The notes under the pieces: generated by a model
The model's database searches: none
What the model saw: only the letters and a program-made list of their open reading frames with translations
Told to the model about the DNA's origin: nothing
Shown: one piece after another, positions 26,749 through 36,251 of the stretch
Layout: each line of letters begins with the position of its first letter
Position numbering within the stretch: position 1 is the first letter of the stretch
Source of the DNA: CAYJHC01 sp964369465
GTDB taxonomy: Bacteria; Bacillota; Clostridia; Peptostreptococcales; Anaerovoracaceae
Assembly: GCA_964369465.1 (NCBI GenBank)
Contig: CAYJEX010000010.1
Location: 1-59,051, forward strand
DNA length: 59,051 nt
Direction: 5' to 3'
Translations under genes and position numbers: made by a program

Positions 26749-29700
26749 CTATTTATCCATTCTTCTCATCTCTCCCGTAGATATAGACGCTATATAAGAT
26801 TCTTTAACTTCCATTCCATAATTTATTTCTAATGCTTTCTTGTATAATTCGATTTGTCCTTTATATTTTTCTTCAATGTTATTTAAATCTGCATTACTTT
26901 TGTAGTCTATCAATATAATTTTCCCATCTTCTTCGAAGAAACAATCAATTATCCCTTGCACTAGTTGTTCTTCACCTTCTTCCCCTATTATTATTGTAAA
27001 CTCTTGTTCTTTTCTAACAAAGTCGCTTTCCAAAAGTCTGTCAAATATTTCATGATCCAGTAAATTTTTAATCTTGTCAATCATTACTTTGTCAATTAAT
27101 TTTTCATTGATAATATTCTTTTCAGATAAAATGCTTTTCATCTCTATTAAATATTTTTCCCCTAGTTCTTTTGCTTTCTTGAAATCAATATGTTCCAAGA
27201 AGGCATGATTCACCGTTCCAATAATCATTCCTACATTTTCCTTTTTCACTCCTAAGGCTTCTGGACTTTGAATTTTTATCTCCTCCAAACTTTCTTCTCT
27301 CATCATTTGGCTTGCAGATGTTTTGGACATTATTACACTTTCAACGTTCTCATATTTAAATGATAATCTTCTGTCAACATATGAATATTCTTCAGATTTT
27401 GCCTTCAAGTTATCCAGATAATCTATAATTTTTATTTCATTTTCTTTCCTAACAACATGAAAGCCTTTAATTACATTTTCGCTTATATTATTCAACTTTA
27501 TATCAGCATGATCTTTAAGAGCATATAAAATATCCATATGACTTTTTGCATCTAATACATTTTTTGTATCTAACTCTTCCATTACATCTTTTTTTCTAAC
27601 CGTCCCGACTAAAATAAGTTTGTCCTTAGCTCTTGTAAATGCGACATACATTATTCTCATCTCTTCTTGTAAAGTAATATTATTTCCTTTATCTTGTATT
27701 GTCTTTTGAATTAAAGTGTCCTTTTTTATATGGTTTTCAAAGTCAACCATATGTATTCCAATACCAAAGTCTTTGTCCATCTCAAGCAACGGCTTCTTGC
27801 CTGGCTTAATTAGATTTTTGCTAAGGTTTGGAATGATAACAACTGGAAATTCTAATCCTTTGCTTTTATGAATCGTCATAATACGTACAACATCATCATT
27901 TTCATTAGTCAAATTTGCTTGCCCTATTTCAACTTCTCTTTCATTTAATAATTCTACATATCTTAAAAATCCATATACTGATCCATCTCCATTTTCCATA
28001 TACATATTTGCCCTATCAACGAGAGCTCTCAAGTTAGCTTGTCTCTTTTTTCCTCCTTTTAAAGAAGCAACATAATCATATAGACCTGTTTCTAACAACA
28101 GTTCCCATATAAATTGATTTATAGGTGTGTAAAAGCTTCTCTTCTTCCATTTTTCCAGTAATTGAATAACGTATCTGCATTTTTCTTTAAGTTCTCGATT
28201 TTCTCCGTCATCTAAATATTTTATTAGTCCATCATAAAAATTCCCTTTAGGGTAATTTATTCTTATTTCTGTCAAATCATTCGTGTCGAAACAGAAGAAA
28301 TCTGTTCTCAGCGATGATATCAAAGCAATATCTTTTTTACGATTATCAATTACTCTTAAAAGTTCTACAATCATTGAAATTTCTAGCGTCCCAAAATACC
28401 CTTCTTTTTCTTCAATGTACGAATCAATATCATGATGTTCTAGAACCTTTCTTATAGTTTCTGCGACTACTTTTCCACTTCTATATAAAATCACAATATC
28501 TTTCTTTGCAATTTTTCTGGTGCACCCTAATTTGTTATCATATATTTCTTGTCCTAAATTTTCTTTAATTAACTTTGCCAACAATACAGCTTCTTTTTCC
28601 ATTTTGTTCATGAAATTTAGTTCTTCGTCAATGGGATTGTCTTTTTCATTTATTGGTCTTAATTTTTCGTCATCTTTGTACACGCAGTGAAGTTCTATTG
28701 GAAACTCATATTCTTCTTTACATTCCAATCCCATATTTAATCTAGAATCATCCTCATAATCTTCTATGGTGTTTTCAAATATTTTGTTTATACCATCAAT
28801 TATGCTCCCTTTGCTTCTAAAATTTTTATTCAAATCTATTTTGCATGAATCGGTATGACCTTTTTTATACTCGTTATATCTTTCTTTAAACAAAGCAGGA
28901 TCTGACATTCTAAATCCATATATACATTGTTTTATATCTCCTACTCTAAATGCATTTTTTCCATTTTCAATAGAGGATATAATTTTTTCTTGTATTGAAT
29001 TTGTGTCTTGGTATTCATCAACGAAAATATATTTATACTTTTCTTTATACTCTTTTCTTACATTTTCGTTTTCTAATATTTCAAGAGCCAAATGCTCCAA
29101 ATCATTAAAGTCTAGTATGTTTTTATCTCTCTTTATTCTAGTATATGTACTATGAAACCTCTTTAAGATTTTTTCAACTGCCTTTAGGGTATCGCTTGTG
29201 TAATTAATCGTCTTTGTTATTTCCTCAGTGGATGAATAGAAATATCTTTTCTTTATCTGATTCACTATGTTTTTGGCATTTTGTCTTAATGCTTTAGTTT
29301 TATTTTGAATTGCTTCATATTTCTCTTTTTCTTCTTTTGTTGATCGAAGAACTGTAAACTTCAATTCTTCAAAAGCAGTTTTTACTTTATCATAATCTCT
29401 AGCTACTATCGCATTATATATTATTTTCAATTCTTCTATATCTTGGTTATTCTTTTCAGCAAGAATAGTCAAAGATTCCTCTAAAAGCAGCCTTTCGGTT
29501 TTTTCTAGATACATTATAGATTTCTCAATCTCTTTCTTTGCATAATCGAATACATAATTCATGATTTCAGATTCCAGTAATGTTTCTTCCGTACATGTAT
29601 ACTTATTTACAGCATCATGTACAAAATCAAACGGCTTTGCTATGCTCATTATCTTTAAATAAAAAGAAATTACTTCTTTTTTCAATTCGTTTCTATTCGT

Positions 29701-30195
29701 TATTTTTGAATAGCCTCGAATAAAATTCAAGAAAGATTCATCTTTTTCTATCAGTAATTCTTCGAAAACTTCGTCCATTGCATCTTTACGAAGCAAAACA
29801 CATATAGTTTCATCTCCCATTTTGAAGCTACTATCAACATCAACCATGAAGAAATATTTTTTCACAATTTTAGATGCAAAGGAGTGTATCGTAGATATAT
29901 CAGAATATCCAATTTTCATAAGCTGTTTTTTTAAGTATTTCGCTTCTTCTGACTTTGGGTTTGATGAAATTGTCTTTTTTATTTCTTTAACAAGCCTGTC
30001 CTTCATTTCAGCTGCTGCCGCTTTTGTAAACGTGACTACCAGTAAATTATCAACAGAAACTTTCTCTTCAATTACAATTTTTTTAATTCTTTCAACCAAG
30101 ACGGCAGTTTTTCCAGAACCTGCCGCGGCAGAAACTAATACATTTTTATCTAAAGTATTTATTGCATTTAGTTGCTCAGTTGTCCATTTCGCCAT
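26749..30195 (-). CDS. addA: ATP-dependent helicase/nuclease subunit A
   Basis: Helicase-nuclease subunit of AddAB, which processes double-strand breaks for RecA loading. About 1148 residues from the ATG at 30195 (GGAG just upstream; an ATG four codons earlier overlaps that site). UvrD-type motifs are visible: Walker A SAAAGSGKTAVL (about 26), TIHSFASKIVKKYF, FVDEYQDTNSIQ, and motif V/VI RIMTIHKSKGLEFPVV and MRIMYVAFTRAKD. The C-terminal nuclease has GIIDCFFEEDG and LIDYKSN. The partner addB, usually adjacent, is absent here: the divergent neighbour is gpmI and the downstream neighbour is convergent. Confidence 0.95.
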   Translation of the reverse strand: MAKWTTEQLNAINTLDKNVLVSAAAGSGKTAVLVERIKKIVIEEKVSVDNLLVVTFTKAAAAEMKDRLVKEIKKTISSNPKSEEAKYLKKQLMKIGYSDISTIHSFASKIVKKYFFMVDVDSSFKMGDETICVLLRKDAMDEVFEELLIEKDESFLNFIRGYSKITNRNELKKEVISFYLKIMSIAKPFDFVHDAVNKYTCTEETLLESEIMNYVFDYAKKEIEKSIMYLEKTERLLLEESLTILAEKNNQDIEELKIIYNAIVARDYDKVKTAFEELKFTVLRSTKEEKEKYEAIQNKTKALRQNAKNIVNQIKKRYFYSSTEEITKTINYTSDTLKAVEKILKRFHSTYTRIKRDKNILDFNDLEHLALEILENENVRKEYKEKYKYIFVDEYQDTNSIQEKIISSIENGKNAFRVGDIKQCIYGFRMSDPALFKERYNEYKKGHTDSCKIDLNKNFRSKGSIIDGINKIFENTIEDYEDDSRLNMGLECKEEYEFPIELHCVYKDDEKLRPINEKDNPIDEELNFMNKMEKEAVLLAKLIKENLGQEIYDNKLGCTRKIAKKDIVILYRSGKVVAETIRKVLEHHDIDSYIEEKEGYFGTLEISMIVELLRVIDNRKKDIALISSLRTDFFCFDTNDLTEIRINYPKGNFYDGLIKYLDDGENRELKEKCRYVIQLLEKWKKRSFYTPINQFIWELLLETGLYDYVASLKGGKKRQANLRALVDRANMYMENGDGSVYGFLRYVELLNEREVEIGQANLTNENDDVVRIMTIHKSKGLEFPVVIIPNLSKNLIKPGKKPLLEMDKDFGIGIHMVDFENHIKKDTLIQKTIQDKGNNITLQEEMRIMYVAFTRAKDKLILVGTVRKKDVMEELDTKNVLDAKSHMDILYALKDHADIKLNNISENVIKGFHVVRKENEIKIIDYLDNLKAKSEEYSYVDRRLSFKYENVESVIMSKTSASQMMREESLEEIKIQSPEALGVKKENVGMIIGTVNHAFLEHIDFKKAKELGEKYLIEMKSILSEKNIINEKLIDKVMIDKIKNLLDHEIFDRLLESDFVRKEQEFTIIIGEEGEEQLVQGIIDCFFEEDGKIILIDYKSNADLNNIEEKYKGQIELYKKALEINYGMEVKESYIASISTGEMRRMDK

Positions 30196-30302
30196 ATTTT
30201 TCTCCATAACGTAATATACGTTTTCTTGTATACTCTACGATTTTAAAAATTCTTCATCCAAAACAATTTGTTATAATGCCTTAAATTTCAATATAAGTTC
30301 TT

Positions 30303-30331
30303 TTTAACCATTATATCATTTATGATATAAT
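30303..30331. promoter_or_regulatory. symmetrical divergent promoters of addA and gpmI
   Basis: A perfect 10-2-10 palindrome (ATTATATCAT-TT-ATGATATAAT, 30310-30331) consists of two mirror-image extended -10 elements TGATATAAT, one for gpmI (plus, 30323-30331) and one for addA (minus, 30310-30318). A weak -35 TTTAAC (30303-30308) suits the plus promoter with a 17-base spacer. The two start sites cannot easily be used at once. Confidence 0.55.
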
Positions 30332-30396
30332 TATATTAGAAAACACAAAATAATTCCAATAACATATGTAAATAAAAATATTCAAGGGGAAAGAAA

Positions 30397-31947
30397 ATGA
30401 CAGCAATGAAAAAACCAACAATGCTTATGATTCTAGATGGATACGGTGTTACTTCCGTTCCTTCAAAAAGTGCTATAGCAAACGCAAATACACCAAATAT
30501 CGACAAATTAATTTCATCATATCCCATTACGACGGTTGCAGCATCTGGCGAAAGAGTTGGCTTACCAGTTGGGCAAATGGGAAACTCTGAAGTTGGCCAT
30601 TTAAACATAGGTGCTGGTCGAGTTGTATATCAAGATTTAACAAAAATTTCACGTGAAATATCTAATAGCAGCATTCTGGAAAACTCGGCAATAAACACCG
30701 CTTTATCTCACGCTTTGACAAACGACAGTACAGTGCACCTAATGGGGCTTCTTTCAGATGGTGGTGTTCATAGCCATATTGATCACCTTTATGCATTGAT
30801 TAACATATGTATAATGAAAGGCATAAGCAAAATATCAATTCATTGCTTTTTAGATGGAAGAGATGTTCCGCCTGACAGTGCCATCCAATATCTTGCAGAT
30901 ATAGAAGAATATCTCGAAATGATTTGCATCGGAAGAGTATCGTCTATTTCCGGACGATATTACGCCATGGATAGAGATAGCAGATGGGATAGAGTTGAAA
31001 TAGCTTACGACATGCTTACAGGATCTGAAAACGAAAAAATAGAAAGAGAGCAAAACTCTCTAACTGCAATTAACAACTCATACAAAAAAGATATATTAGA
31101 TGAGTTTGTTTTACCTACTGTTTTGAATGATGCAGACTTAGTAAAAGACGGTGACAGCGTAATTATGTATAACTTTCGCCCTGACCGAGCTAGAGAAATC
31201 ACTCGAGCTTTTGTTGATAAGAACTTTGAAGGATTTGAGAGAAAGAAAGTTGTTAATGATCTATGTTTTGTAACAATGACAGATTATGATAAGACTATTG
31301 AAAATGTTCTTGTCGCATATCCGAAAGATGACATAGCAAACACCCTAGGTGACTGGATATCAAAACACAACTCTTCTCAGTTACGAATAGCTGAAACAGA
31401 AAAATACGCACATGTTACTTTTTTCTTAAATGGAGGAAGAGAAGAAAAATTTACAAACGAAGAAAGAATACTTATCCCTTCCCCTAAAGTTGCAACATAC
31501 GATAAAAAACCTGAAATGAGCGCATACGAAGTGACTGATGCAGTAATAAAAGAAATCGAAAAAAATAAATATGATTTAATAGTATTAAATTACGCAAATC
31601 CCGATATGGTTGGACATACCGGGGATATGAATGCAACAATAGCTGCAATTGAAGCTGTTGATAAATGCGTAGGCAAAGTTGTAAGTTCTATATTAGAACA
31701 CGATGGACAAGTACTCCTTACTTCTGATCATGGAAACGCAGATGTAATGACAGACGAAAATGGTGATCCAGTAACAGCTCATTCATTAAATCCAGTTCCA
31801 TTAGTAAATATATCTAAAAATCCTCTAAACCTTATGGAAGGCGGAGCCTTATGCGATATAGCGCCCACATTGCTTGAAATGATGTCTCTTCCTATTCCAG
31901 AGGAAATGACTGGTAAATCTTTATTGAAACAAAAGTTTGGCGGTTAA
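30397..31947 (+). CDS. gpmI: 2,3-bisphosphoglycerate-independent phosphoglycerate mutase
   Basis: Glycolytic enzyme that interconverts 3- and 2-phosphoglycerate using two manganese ions. The 516 residues match the family. The metal/nucleophile region GQMGNSEVGHLNIGAGRVVYQD contains the phosphorylated serine (split here as GQMGNSEVGH and LNIGAGRVV); DGYGV opens the protein, and LTSDHGNAD and NYANPDMVGHTGD supply metal ligands. AAGGGGAAAGAAA precedes the ATG. Usually found beside other glycolytic genes; here it stands alone, facing addA. Confidence 0.96.
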   Translation: MTAMKKPTMLMILDGYGVTSVPSKSAIANANTPNIDKLISSYPITTVAASGERVGLPVGQMGNSEVGHLNIGAGRVVYQDLTKISREISNSSILENSAINTALSHALTNDSTVHLMGLLSDGGVHSHIDHLYALINICIMKGISKISIHCFLDGRDVPPDSAIQYLADIEEYLEMICIGRVSSISGRYYAMDRDSRWDRVEIAYDMLTGSENEKIEREQNSLTAINNSYKKDILDEFVLPTVLNDADLVKDGDSVIMYNFRPDRAREITRAFVDKNFEGFERKKVVNDLCFVTMTDYDKTIENVLVAYPKDDIANTLGDWISKHNSSQLRIAETEKYAHVTFFLNGGREEKFTNEERILIPSPKVATYDKKPEMSAYEVTDAVIKEIEKNKYDLIVLNYANPDMVGHTGDMNATIAAIEAVDKCVGKVVSSILEHDGQVLLTSDHGNADVMTDENGDPVTAHSLNPVPLVNISKNPLNLMEGGALCDIAPTLLEMMSLPIPEEMTGKSLLKQKFGG

Positions 31948-31975
31948 GCATATATTTACCCCAAAATACAGTAAG

Positions 31976-32494
31976 CTACGAAATACATATTTGACACATT
32001 TTCATAGTCGTTAATGCAGCTTCATGGCTTTCTTTTGTAACTCCTGCACAACATGAAGAGTCCAAACTTATCTTTATTTCTGGCATCATTGCTTTTATTA
32101 TTAAAGCATTAGACACAACACATATGTCTGTACAAAGCCCACAAACTTCTATCTCGCTCGATTCATCAACTATCTCAGAAATATACTCTGCAATTTCAAT
32201 CGATCCAAATGAAGGTTTATCTATTATCACACATCCAGTACTGTCTAACTCTTTTGAAATCTCATGTCCATTCGTACCTTCAATGCAATGTTCAACAGGA
32301 AGCATTTTTCCTTCTTGTGTCTTCATATAGTCAGCTTGATGCGTATCCCTTGTGAATATTATTTTTCCGCCTTCATTTTTGTATTGTTTTATTTTTTCGC
32401 TAACATTGCTTACTATTTTCTTTGCTTCCTCTGTTCCAAGTGACCCTGATATAAAATCATTTTGCATATCAATTACAAGTAATACTTTGTTCAT
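31976..32494 (-). CDS. isochorismatase-fold cysteine hydrolase, nicotinamidase-like
   Basis: A 172-residue hydrolase of the isochorismatase fold. The catalytic triad is visible: Asp9 (VIDMQNDF), Lys93 (IDKPSFG) and Cys125 (LCTDICV). Asp50 and His52 (TRDTH) plus a later His resemble the metal site of nicotinamidase. LPVEHCIEGTNG is typical of a clostridial subgroup usually annotated as cysteine hydrolase. Conversion of nicotinamide to nicotinate, feeding PncB, is plausible but not proven; ureidoacrylate-type amidases share the fold. TTGGAGAATGAG upstream of the ATG at 32494 decides the start. Confidence 0.85.
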   Translation of the reverse strand: MNKVLLVIDMQNDFISGSLGTEEAKKIVSNVSEKIKQYKNEGGKIIFTRDTHQADYMKTQEGKMLPVEHCIEGTNGHEISKELDSTGCVIIDKPSFGSIEIAEYISEIVDESSEIEVCGLCTDICVVSNALIIKAMMPEIKISLDSSCCAGVTKESHEAALTTMKMCQICIS

Positions 32495-32529
32495 CTCATT
32501 CTCCAATCTTTATTTTCTGCTTTTTCAAA

Positions 32530-32558
32530 TATATAGCGCCCTTTCAATTTTAATGTAA
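32530..32558 (-). promoter_or_regulatory. candidate promoter of the cysteine hydrolase
   Basis: On the minus strand TTACAT, 17 bases, TATATA, about 35 bases before the ATG. Spacing is ideal, the hexamers moderate. Confidence 0.4.
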
Positions 32559-32900
32559 TAATAATTTGCATATTTGAGTTTCTTTTGCACTATTATATTT
32601 CATTATTTTTTCATTATAACTTATTATACACTCTATACATAATTTTATGATAGAAAATTTTCTAGATACTAAATTCTGATGGTTTATATACAAATAGACT
32701 CCAACTTATCAAACAACATCCACATAAGTTCAGCCTCAGCCTTTTCCAAAAAAACATAATTTTCATTTTTATACTTCAAAACAAATACATAATAAAACAA
32801 TTTTCCTTGTTAAAATTACAAGCAAAACAACATTTATGTATTTGCAAAAAAACACAATCAAAGCTTTTTTGTACAAAATAAAAAACATAACATATTTACA
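32559..32900. other. intergenic stretch between cysteine hydrolase and ald
   Basis: About 340 very AT-rich bases. A loose pairing of CAAAAAA with TTTTTTG occurs around 32845-32872, but loop and stem are poor. I see no frame with a ribosome binding site and no RNA-like structure. Confidence 0.45.
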
Positions 32901-32959
32901 TTGACATATCATTTTATTCCTTGTAGTATGAAATTATACAGGACAGTATATCTCTGTCC
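32901..32959 (+). promoter_or_regulatory. ald promoter with start-site inverted repeat
   Basis: TTGACA (32901-32906), 17 bases, TAGTAT (32924-32929). Just past the expected start site lies GGACAG-TATATCT-CTGTCC (32941-32959), a perfect six-base inverted repeat that could be an operator or a 5' mRNA hairpin. Confidence 0.7.
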
Positions 32960-33007
32960 ATATCGAAAATATTACTATTGATAAATTTAAGAGGATGGAA
33001 AATAATT

Positions 33008-34123
33008 ATGAAAATCGGTTGTGTAAAAGAAGTCAAAAATCACGAGTATCGTGTTGGTGTTATTCCTTCATCTGTGAAGGAGTATGTGAGATGCGGCCAT
33101 ACTGTTTTGGTCGAAACTGGCGCAGGACTAGGTTCATCCATAAGCGATGAAGACTTCCAAAATGCTGGTGCACAGATTGCCCCGGATGCTGCTACAGTTT
33201 GGGCAGAGTCAGATATGATTATCAAGGTAAAAGAGCCTATGCCTCAAGAATATCCTATGATGCGCAAAGGACAACTAATATATACTTATTTTCACTTTGC
33301 GGCAGATCAAAAATTAACAGAAGCTTGCCTAAAAGCAGGAGTTACTGCTGTTGCATACGAAACAATTACTGATTCAAAAGGTACATTACCTTTATTAAAA
33401 CCTATGAGTGAAGTTGCTGGAAGCATGGCTCCTCTAATGGGTGCATATTACTTGATGAAACCTAAAGGCGGTAATGGAATTCTTCCAACAGGAGTTCCTG
33501 GAGTACTACCTGCTAATGTTCTCGTTTTAGGCGGAGGTATAGTTGGTAGATGTGCTGCACAAGTAGCGGCAGGTTTAGGTTGCAACGTTACAATATTTGA
33601 TAAAAATATCAACACCCTTACAGAACTACAATCTGTAATGCCAAAGAATGTTTTCACCCAGTATTCAACTCCAACTGCAATTGAACAAGCATTACCTCAT
33701 GCAGATATGGTTATCGGCGCAGTACTAGTTCGTGGAGCTAAAGCTCCAAAATTAGTTCAAAGAGAACATTTGAAGTTAATGAAAAAAGGTTCAGTCTTAG
33801 TTGACGTAGCAATCGATCAAGGTGGATGTTTTGAAACTAGCAAAGCAACTACACATTCAGATCCCGTATTTGAAGTTGAAGGAATCGTGCATTACTGCGT
33901 AGCAAACATGCCAGGCTCATATGCTCAAACTTCGACGTATTCTTTAAATAACACAACTTTGGGTTATGGACTTGCTTTAGCAAATAAAGGCGTAATGAAC
34001 GCAATTAAAGAAAACCCTCATTTACGCGATGGACTAAACATTATAGATGGAAAAATCGCTTGTTTAGAAGTTGCCGAAGCGTTCAATATGATGAATGACT
34101 ATGTCGACCCATCAACATTTTAA
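33008..34123 (+). CDS. ald: alanine dehydrogenase
   Basis: NAD-dependent conversion between alanine and pyruvate plus ammonia. From the ATG at 33008 the protein has 371 residues, the normal family length, and starts with MKIGCVKEVKNHEYRVGVIP, the standard opening; a TTG at 32978 would add ten atypical residues. Seen are the substrate lysine and histidine regions (MIIKVKEP, YTYFHFAAD), and the Rossmann loop VLVLGGGIVGRCAAQVA. The promoter and repeat upstream suggest regulated expression. dtd follows 24 bases later. Together with gdhA it fits amino-acid use or ammonia recycling. Confidence 0.95.
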   Translation: MKIGCVKEVKNHEYRVGVIPSSVKEYVRCGHTVLVETGAGLGSSISDEDFQNAGAQIAPDAATVWAESDMIIKVKEPMPQEYPMMRKGQLIYTYFHFAADQKLTEACLKAGVTAVAYETITDSKGTLPLLKPMSEVAGSMAPLMGAYYLMKPKGGNGILPTGVPGVLPANVLVLGGGIVGRCAAQVAAGLGCNVTIFDKNINTLTELQSVMPKNVFTQYSTPTAIEQALPHADMVIGAVLVRGAKAPKLVQREHLKLMKKGSVLVDVAIDQGGCFETSKATTHSDPVFEVEGIVHYCVANMPGSYAQTSTYSLNNTTLGYGLALANKGVMNAIKENPHLRDGLNIIDGKIACLEVAEAFNMMNDYVDPSTF

Positions 34124-34147
34124 ATCACAAGATAATCGTAAAGAAAT

Positions 34148-34609
34148 ATGAAAGCAGTATTACAAAGAGTTAAGAAAGCAAGCGTCACAATAAACGACAC
34201 CCATACTCGATCTATAGAAAAAGGGTTCGTTATTTTGCTAGGCATAACACATACAGATACATCGAAAGAATGTGATTACCTTGTAGAAAAAATTGCCGGA
34301 TTAAGAGTTTTTGAAGATGAAGAAGGCAAAATGAACAAATCTATTCTAGATTCTCAAGGAAACTTGCTTATAGTCTCCCAATTCACTCTTTATGCTGATT
34401 GCAAAAAAGGTAAACGTCCATCGTTTACCAATGCGGCAAAGCCCGAAATAGCTATACCTTTATATGAAAGGTTTGTCGAAGAAATAAAAAAATTAAATCT
34501 TACCGTGTTCACTGGAGAGTTTGGAGCAAATATGTTGGTCTCTCTTGAAAATGATGGACCTGTAACTATAATTTTAGATACTGACGAAATAATGCCTAAA
34601 TCAAAATAG
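34148..34609 (+). CDS. dtd: D-aminoacyl-tRNA deacylase
   Basis: Homodimeric proofreading enzyme that frees tRNA from D-amino acids and from mischarged glycine. The 153 residues begin MKAVLQRVKKASVTI and contain the active-site block SQFTLYADCKKGKRPSF and a Gly-Pro segment near NDGPVTI, as the family requires. The ribosome binding site (GTAAAGAAAT) is weak; co-transcription with ald, 24 bases upstream, is likely. The stop codon is inside the terminator stem. Confidence 0.94.
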   Translation: MKAVLQRVKKASVTINDTHTRSIEKGFVILLGITHTDTSKECDYLVEKIAGLRVFEDEEGKMNKSILDSQGNLLIVSQFTLYADCKKGKRPSFTNAAKPEIAIPLYERFVEEIKKLNLTVFTGEFGANMLVSLENDGPVTIILDTDEIMPKSK

Positions 34610-34624
34610 GCATTATTTTTTATC
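34587..34624 (+). terminator. terminator overlapping the end of dtd
   Basis: AAATAATGCCTA pairs perfectly with TAGGCATTATTT (12 bp, eight-base loop), followed by T residues. The dtd TAG stop opens the right arm. Confidence 0.9.
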
Positions 34625-34717
34625 TGTTTGTTTTCTATTTATTTATTTGTATTTGTTTATTTTCTTTTTATTAATTTCCTGTTTGTTTATTTGTTTATTT
34701 CTATTTCTTGTTTTTCA
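34621..34717. repeat. TTTG/TTTA low-complexity tract
   Basis: About 95 bases dominated by degenerate four-base units TTTA and TTTG on the plus strand, running from the dtd terminator into the 3' end of purB. It is microsatellite-like and may terminate purB messages poorly or not at all. Confidence 0.6.
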
Positions 34718-36120
34718 ACATATGCATAAAGTTCCAGAACCTGTTTTACTTCGCAGTTCAAAAAATCCTCTGTTTGTTCAGGGGCTCTTCCTACGAAAAG
34801 TTTAGGATTAAGTGTCATTTTCAAGTTTTCCAAAGTTACATCAAATAAAGGATCATTTGCAATCATTTCAAGCAAAGCGTTCTCTTCCCCATTCTCTTTA
34901 ACTCTTCTGCCAGCTTCTTGGGAGTGAATTCTAATTCTTTCATGAAGTTCCTGTCTATCCCCACCTCTTTTTACTGCATCCATCATGATATTTTCTGTGG
35001 CCATAAAAGGAAGCTCTCTATTTAAGTTTTTTTCAATAACTTTCGGATATACCACTAGTCCGCTTGCAATGTTTATATACAAATTTAATATCGCGTCTAC
35101 TGCAAGAAAACTTTCTGGAACACTAATTCGCTTATTAGCCGAATCATCTAATGTTCTCTCAAACCATTGAGAGGAAGAAGTAATAGCAGGGTTTAGACAA
35201 TCAACTATTACATATCTTGCTAAAGAAGCAATTCTTTCACTTCTCATAGGATTTCTTTTATATGCCATCGCTGATGATCCGATTTGGTTTTTTTCAAAAG
35301 GTTCTTCAACTTCTTTCATATGTTGCAATAATCTTATGTCGTTCGAAAATTTTGTGGCTGATTGAGCTATACCACTTAACACTGATAAAATTTTATAATC
35401 AATCTTTCTCGAATATGTTTGCCCACTAACAGGGACACATGCTGAATAACCCATTTTATTAGCAATAATATCATCCAAGCGTTTTACTTTTTCATGGTCA
35501 TTATCGAAAAGTTCCATAAAACTAGCTTGAGTCCCTGTAGTTCCTTTTGAACCCAAAAGCTTGACGCTAGAAAGAATATATTCAATATCTTCCAAATCCA
35601 GCATTATTTCACTAATCCATAGCGTTGCTCTCTTTCCAACTGTTGTTGGTTGAGCTGGTTGAAAATGCGTAAATCCTAATGTTGGAACATCTTTATATTC
35701 ATACGCAAATTTTGATAATGATCTGATTAAATTCACAAGTTTGTCTCGAATAATACGTAAGCCTTCCACCATTAAAATAATATCTGTATTATCCCCAACG
35801 TAACACGACGTTGCCCCCAAATGAATGATTCCCGCAGATTTTGGGCATTGTAAACCATACGCGTGTACATGGCTCATAACATCATGTCTTACTTCAGCTT
35901 CTTTTTTTTCGGCATCTTCATAATTTATATTGTCTTGAAATTTTTTCAATTCCGAAATCTGTTCATCCGTAATATCCAAACCTAATTCTTTTTCTGCTTC
36001 TGCCAACGCTATCCAAAGTTTTCTCCATGTCTTAAATTTCATGTCTGGAGAAAAAATGTACTTCATCTCTTCACTAGAATACCTAGAACACAATGGTGAT
36101 TCGTAAGATGTTTTTTTCAT
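34687..36120 (-). CDS. purB: adenylosuccinate lyase
   Basis: Cleaves SAICAR and adenylosuccinate in purine synthesis. From the ATG at 36120 there are 477 residues; GAGGT eight bases upstream overlaps an ATG at 36135, which rules that earlier start out. The fumarase/aspartase-superfamily signature SSAMAYKRNPMRSERI is present, as are the catalytic-histidine regions HDVMSHV and GATSCYVGDN, and TLGFTHFQPAQPTTVGKR. It resembles the longer PurB subfamily found in clostridia and animals. Not linked to other purine genes here. Confidence 0.95.
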   Translation of the reverse strand: MKKTSYESPLCSRYSSEEMKYIFSPDMKFKTWRKLWIALAEAEKELGLDITDEQISELKKFQDNINYEDAEKKEAEVRHDVMSHVHAYGLQCPKSAGIIHLGATSCYVGDNTDIILMVEGLRIIRDKLVNLIRSLSKFAYEYKDVPTLGFTHFQPAQPTTVGKRATLWISEIMLDLEDIEYILSSVKLLGSKGTTGTQASFMELFDNDHEKVKRLDDIIANKMGYSACVPVSGQTYSRKIDYKILSVLSGIAQSATKFSNDIRLLQHMKEVEEPFEKNQIGSSAMAYKRNPMRSERIASLARYVIVDCLNPAITSSSQWFERTLDDSANKRISVPESFLAVDAILNLYINIASGLVVYPKVIEKNLNRELPFMATENIMMDAVKRGGDRQELHERIRIHSQEAGRRVKENGEENALLEMIANDPLFDVTLENLKMTLNPKLFVGRAPEQTEDFLNCEVKQVLELYAYVEKQEIEINK

Positions 36121-36251
36121 GTTATATAACCTCATAACTCAAACTATGTCAACTGCCCTACTATAAAATAAAAAATATAGTATAATTTTCATTTCAATAT
36201 TTTTTCAAAAAATAAAATGCTTTCATATACATTTTATCATTACAACGTAAT

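Noticed and set aside
32559..32900. Search for a small RNA, riboswitch or tRNA in the long ald upstream region
   Set aside because: No GC-containing stem, no tRNA-like TTCGA loop and no terminator were seen before the ald promoter.
34621..34717. Possible CRISPR-like repeat array
   Set aside because: The units are four-base degenerate and without spacers; it is simple low-complexity DNA.
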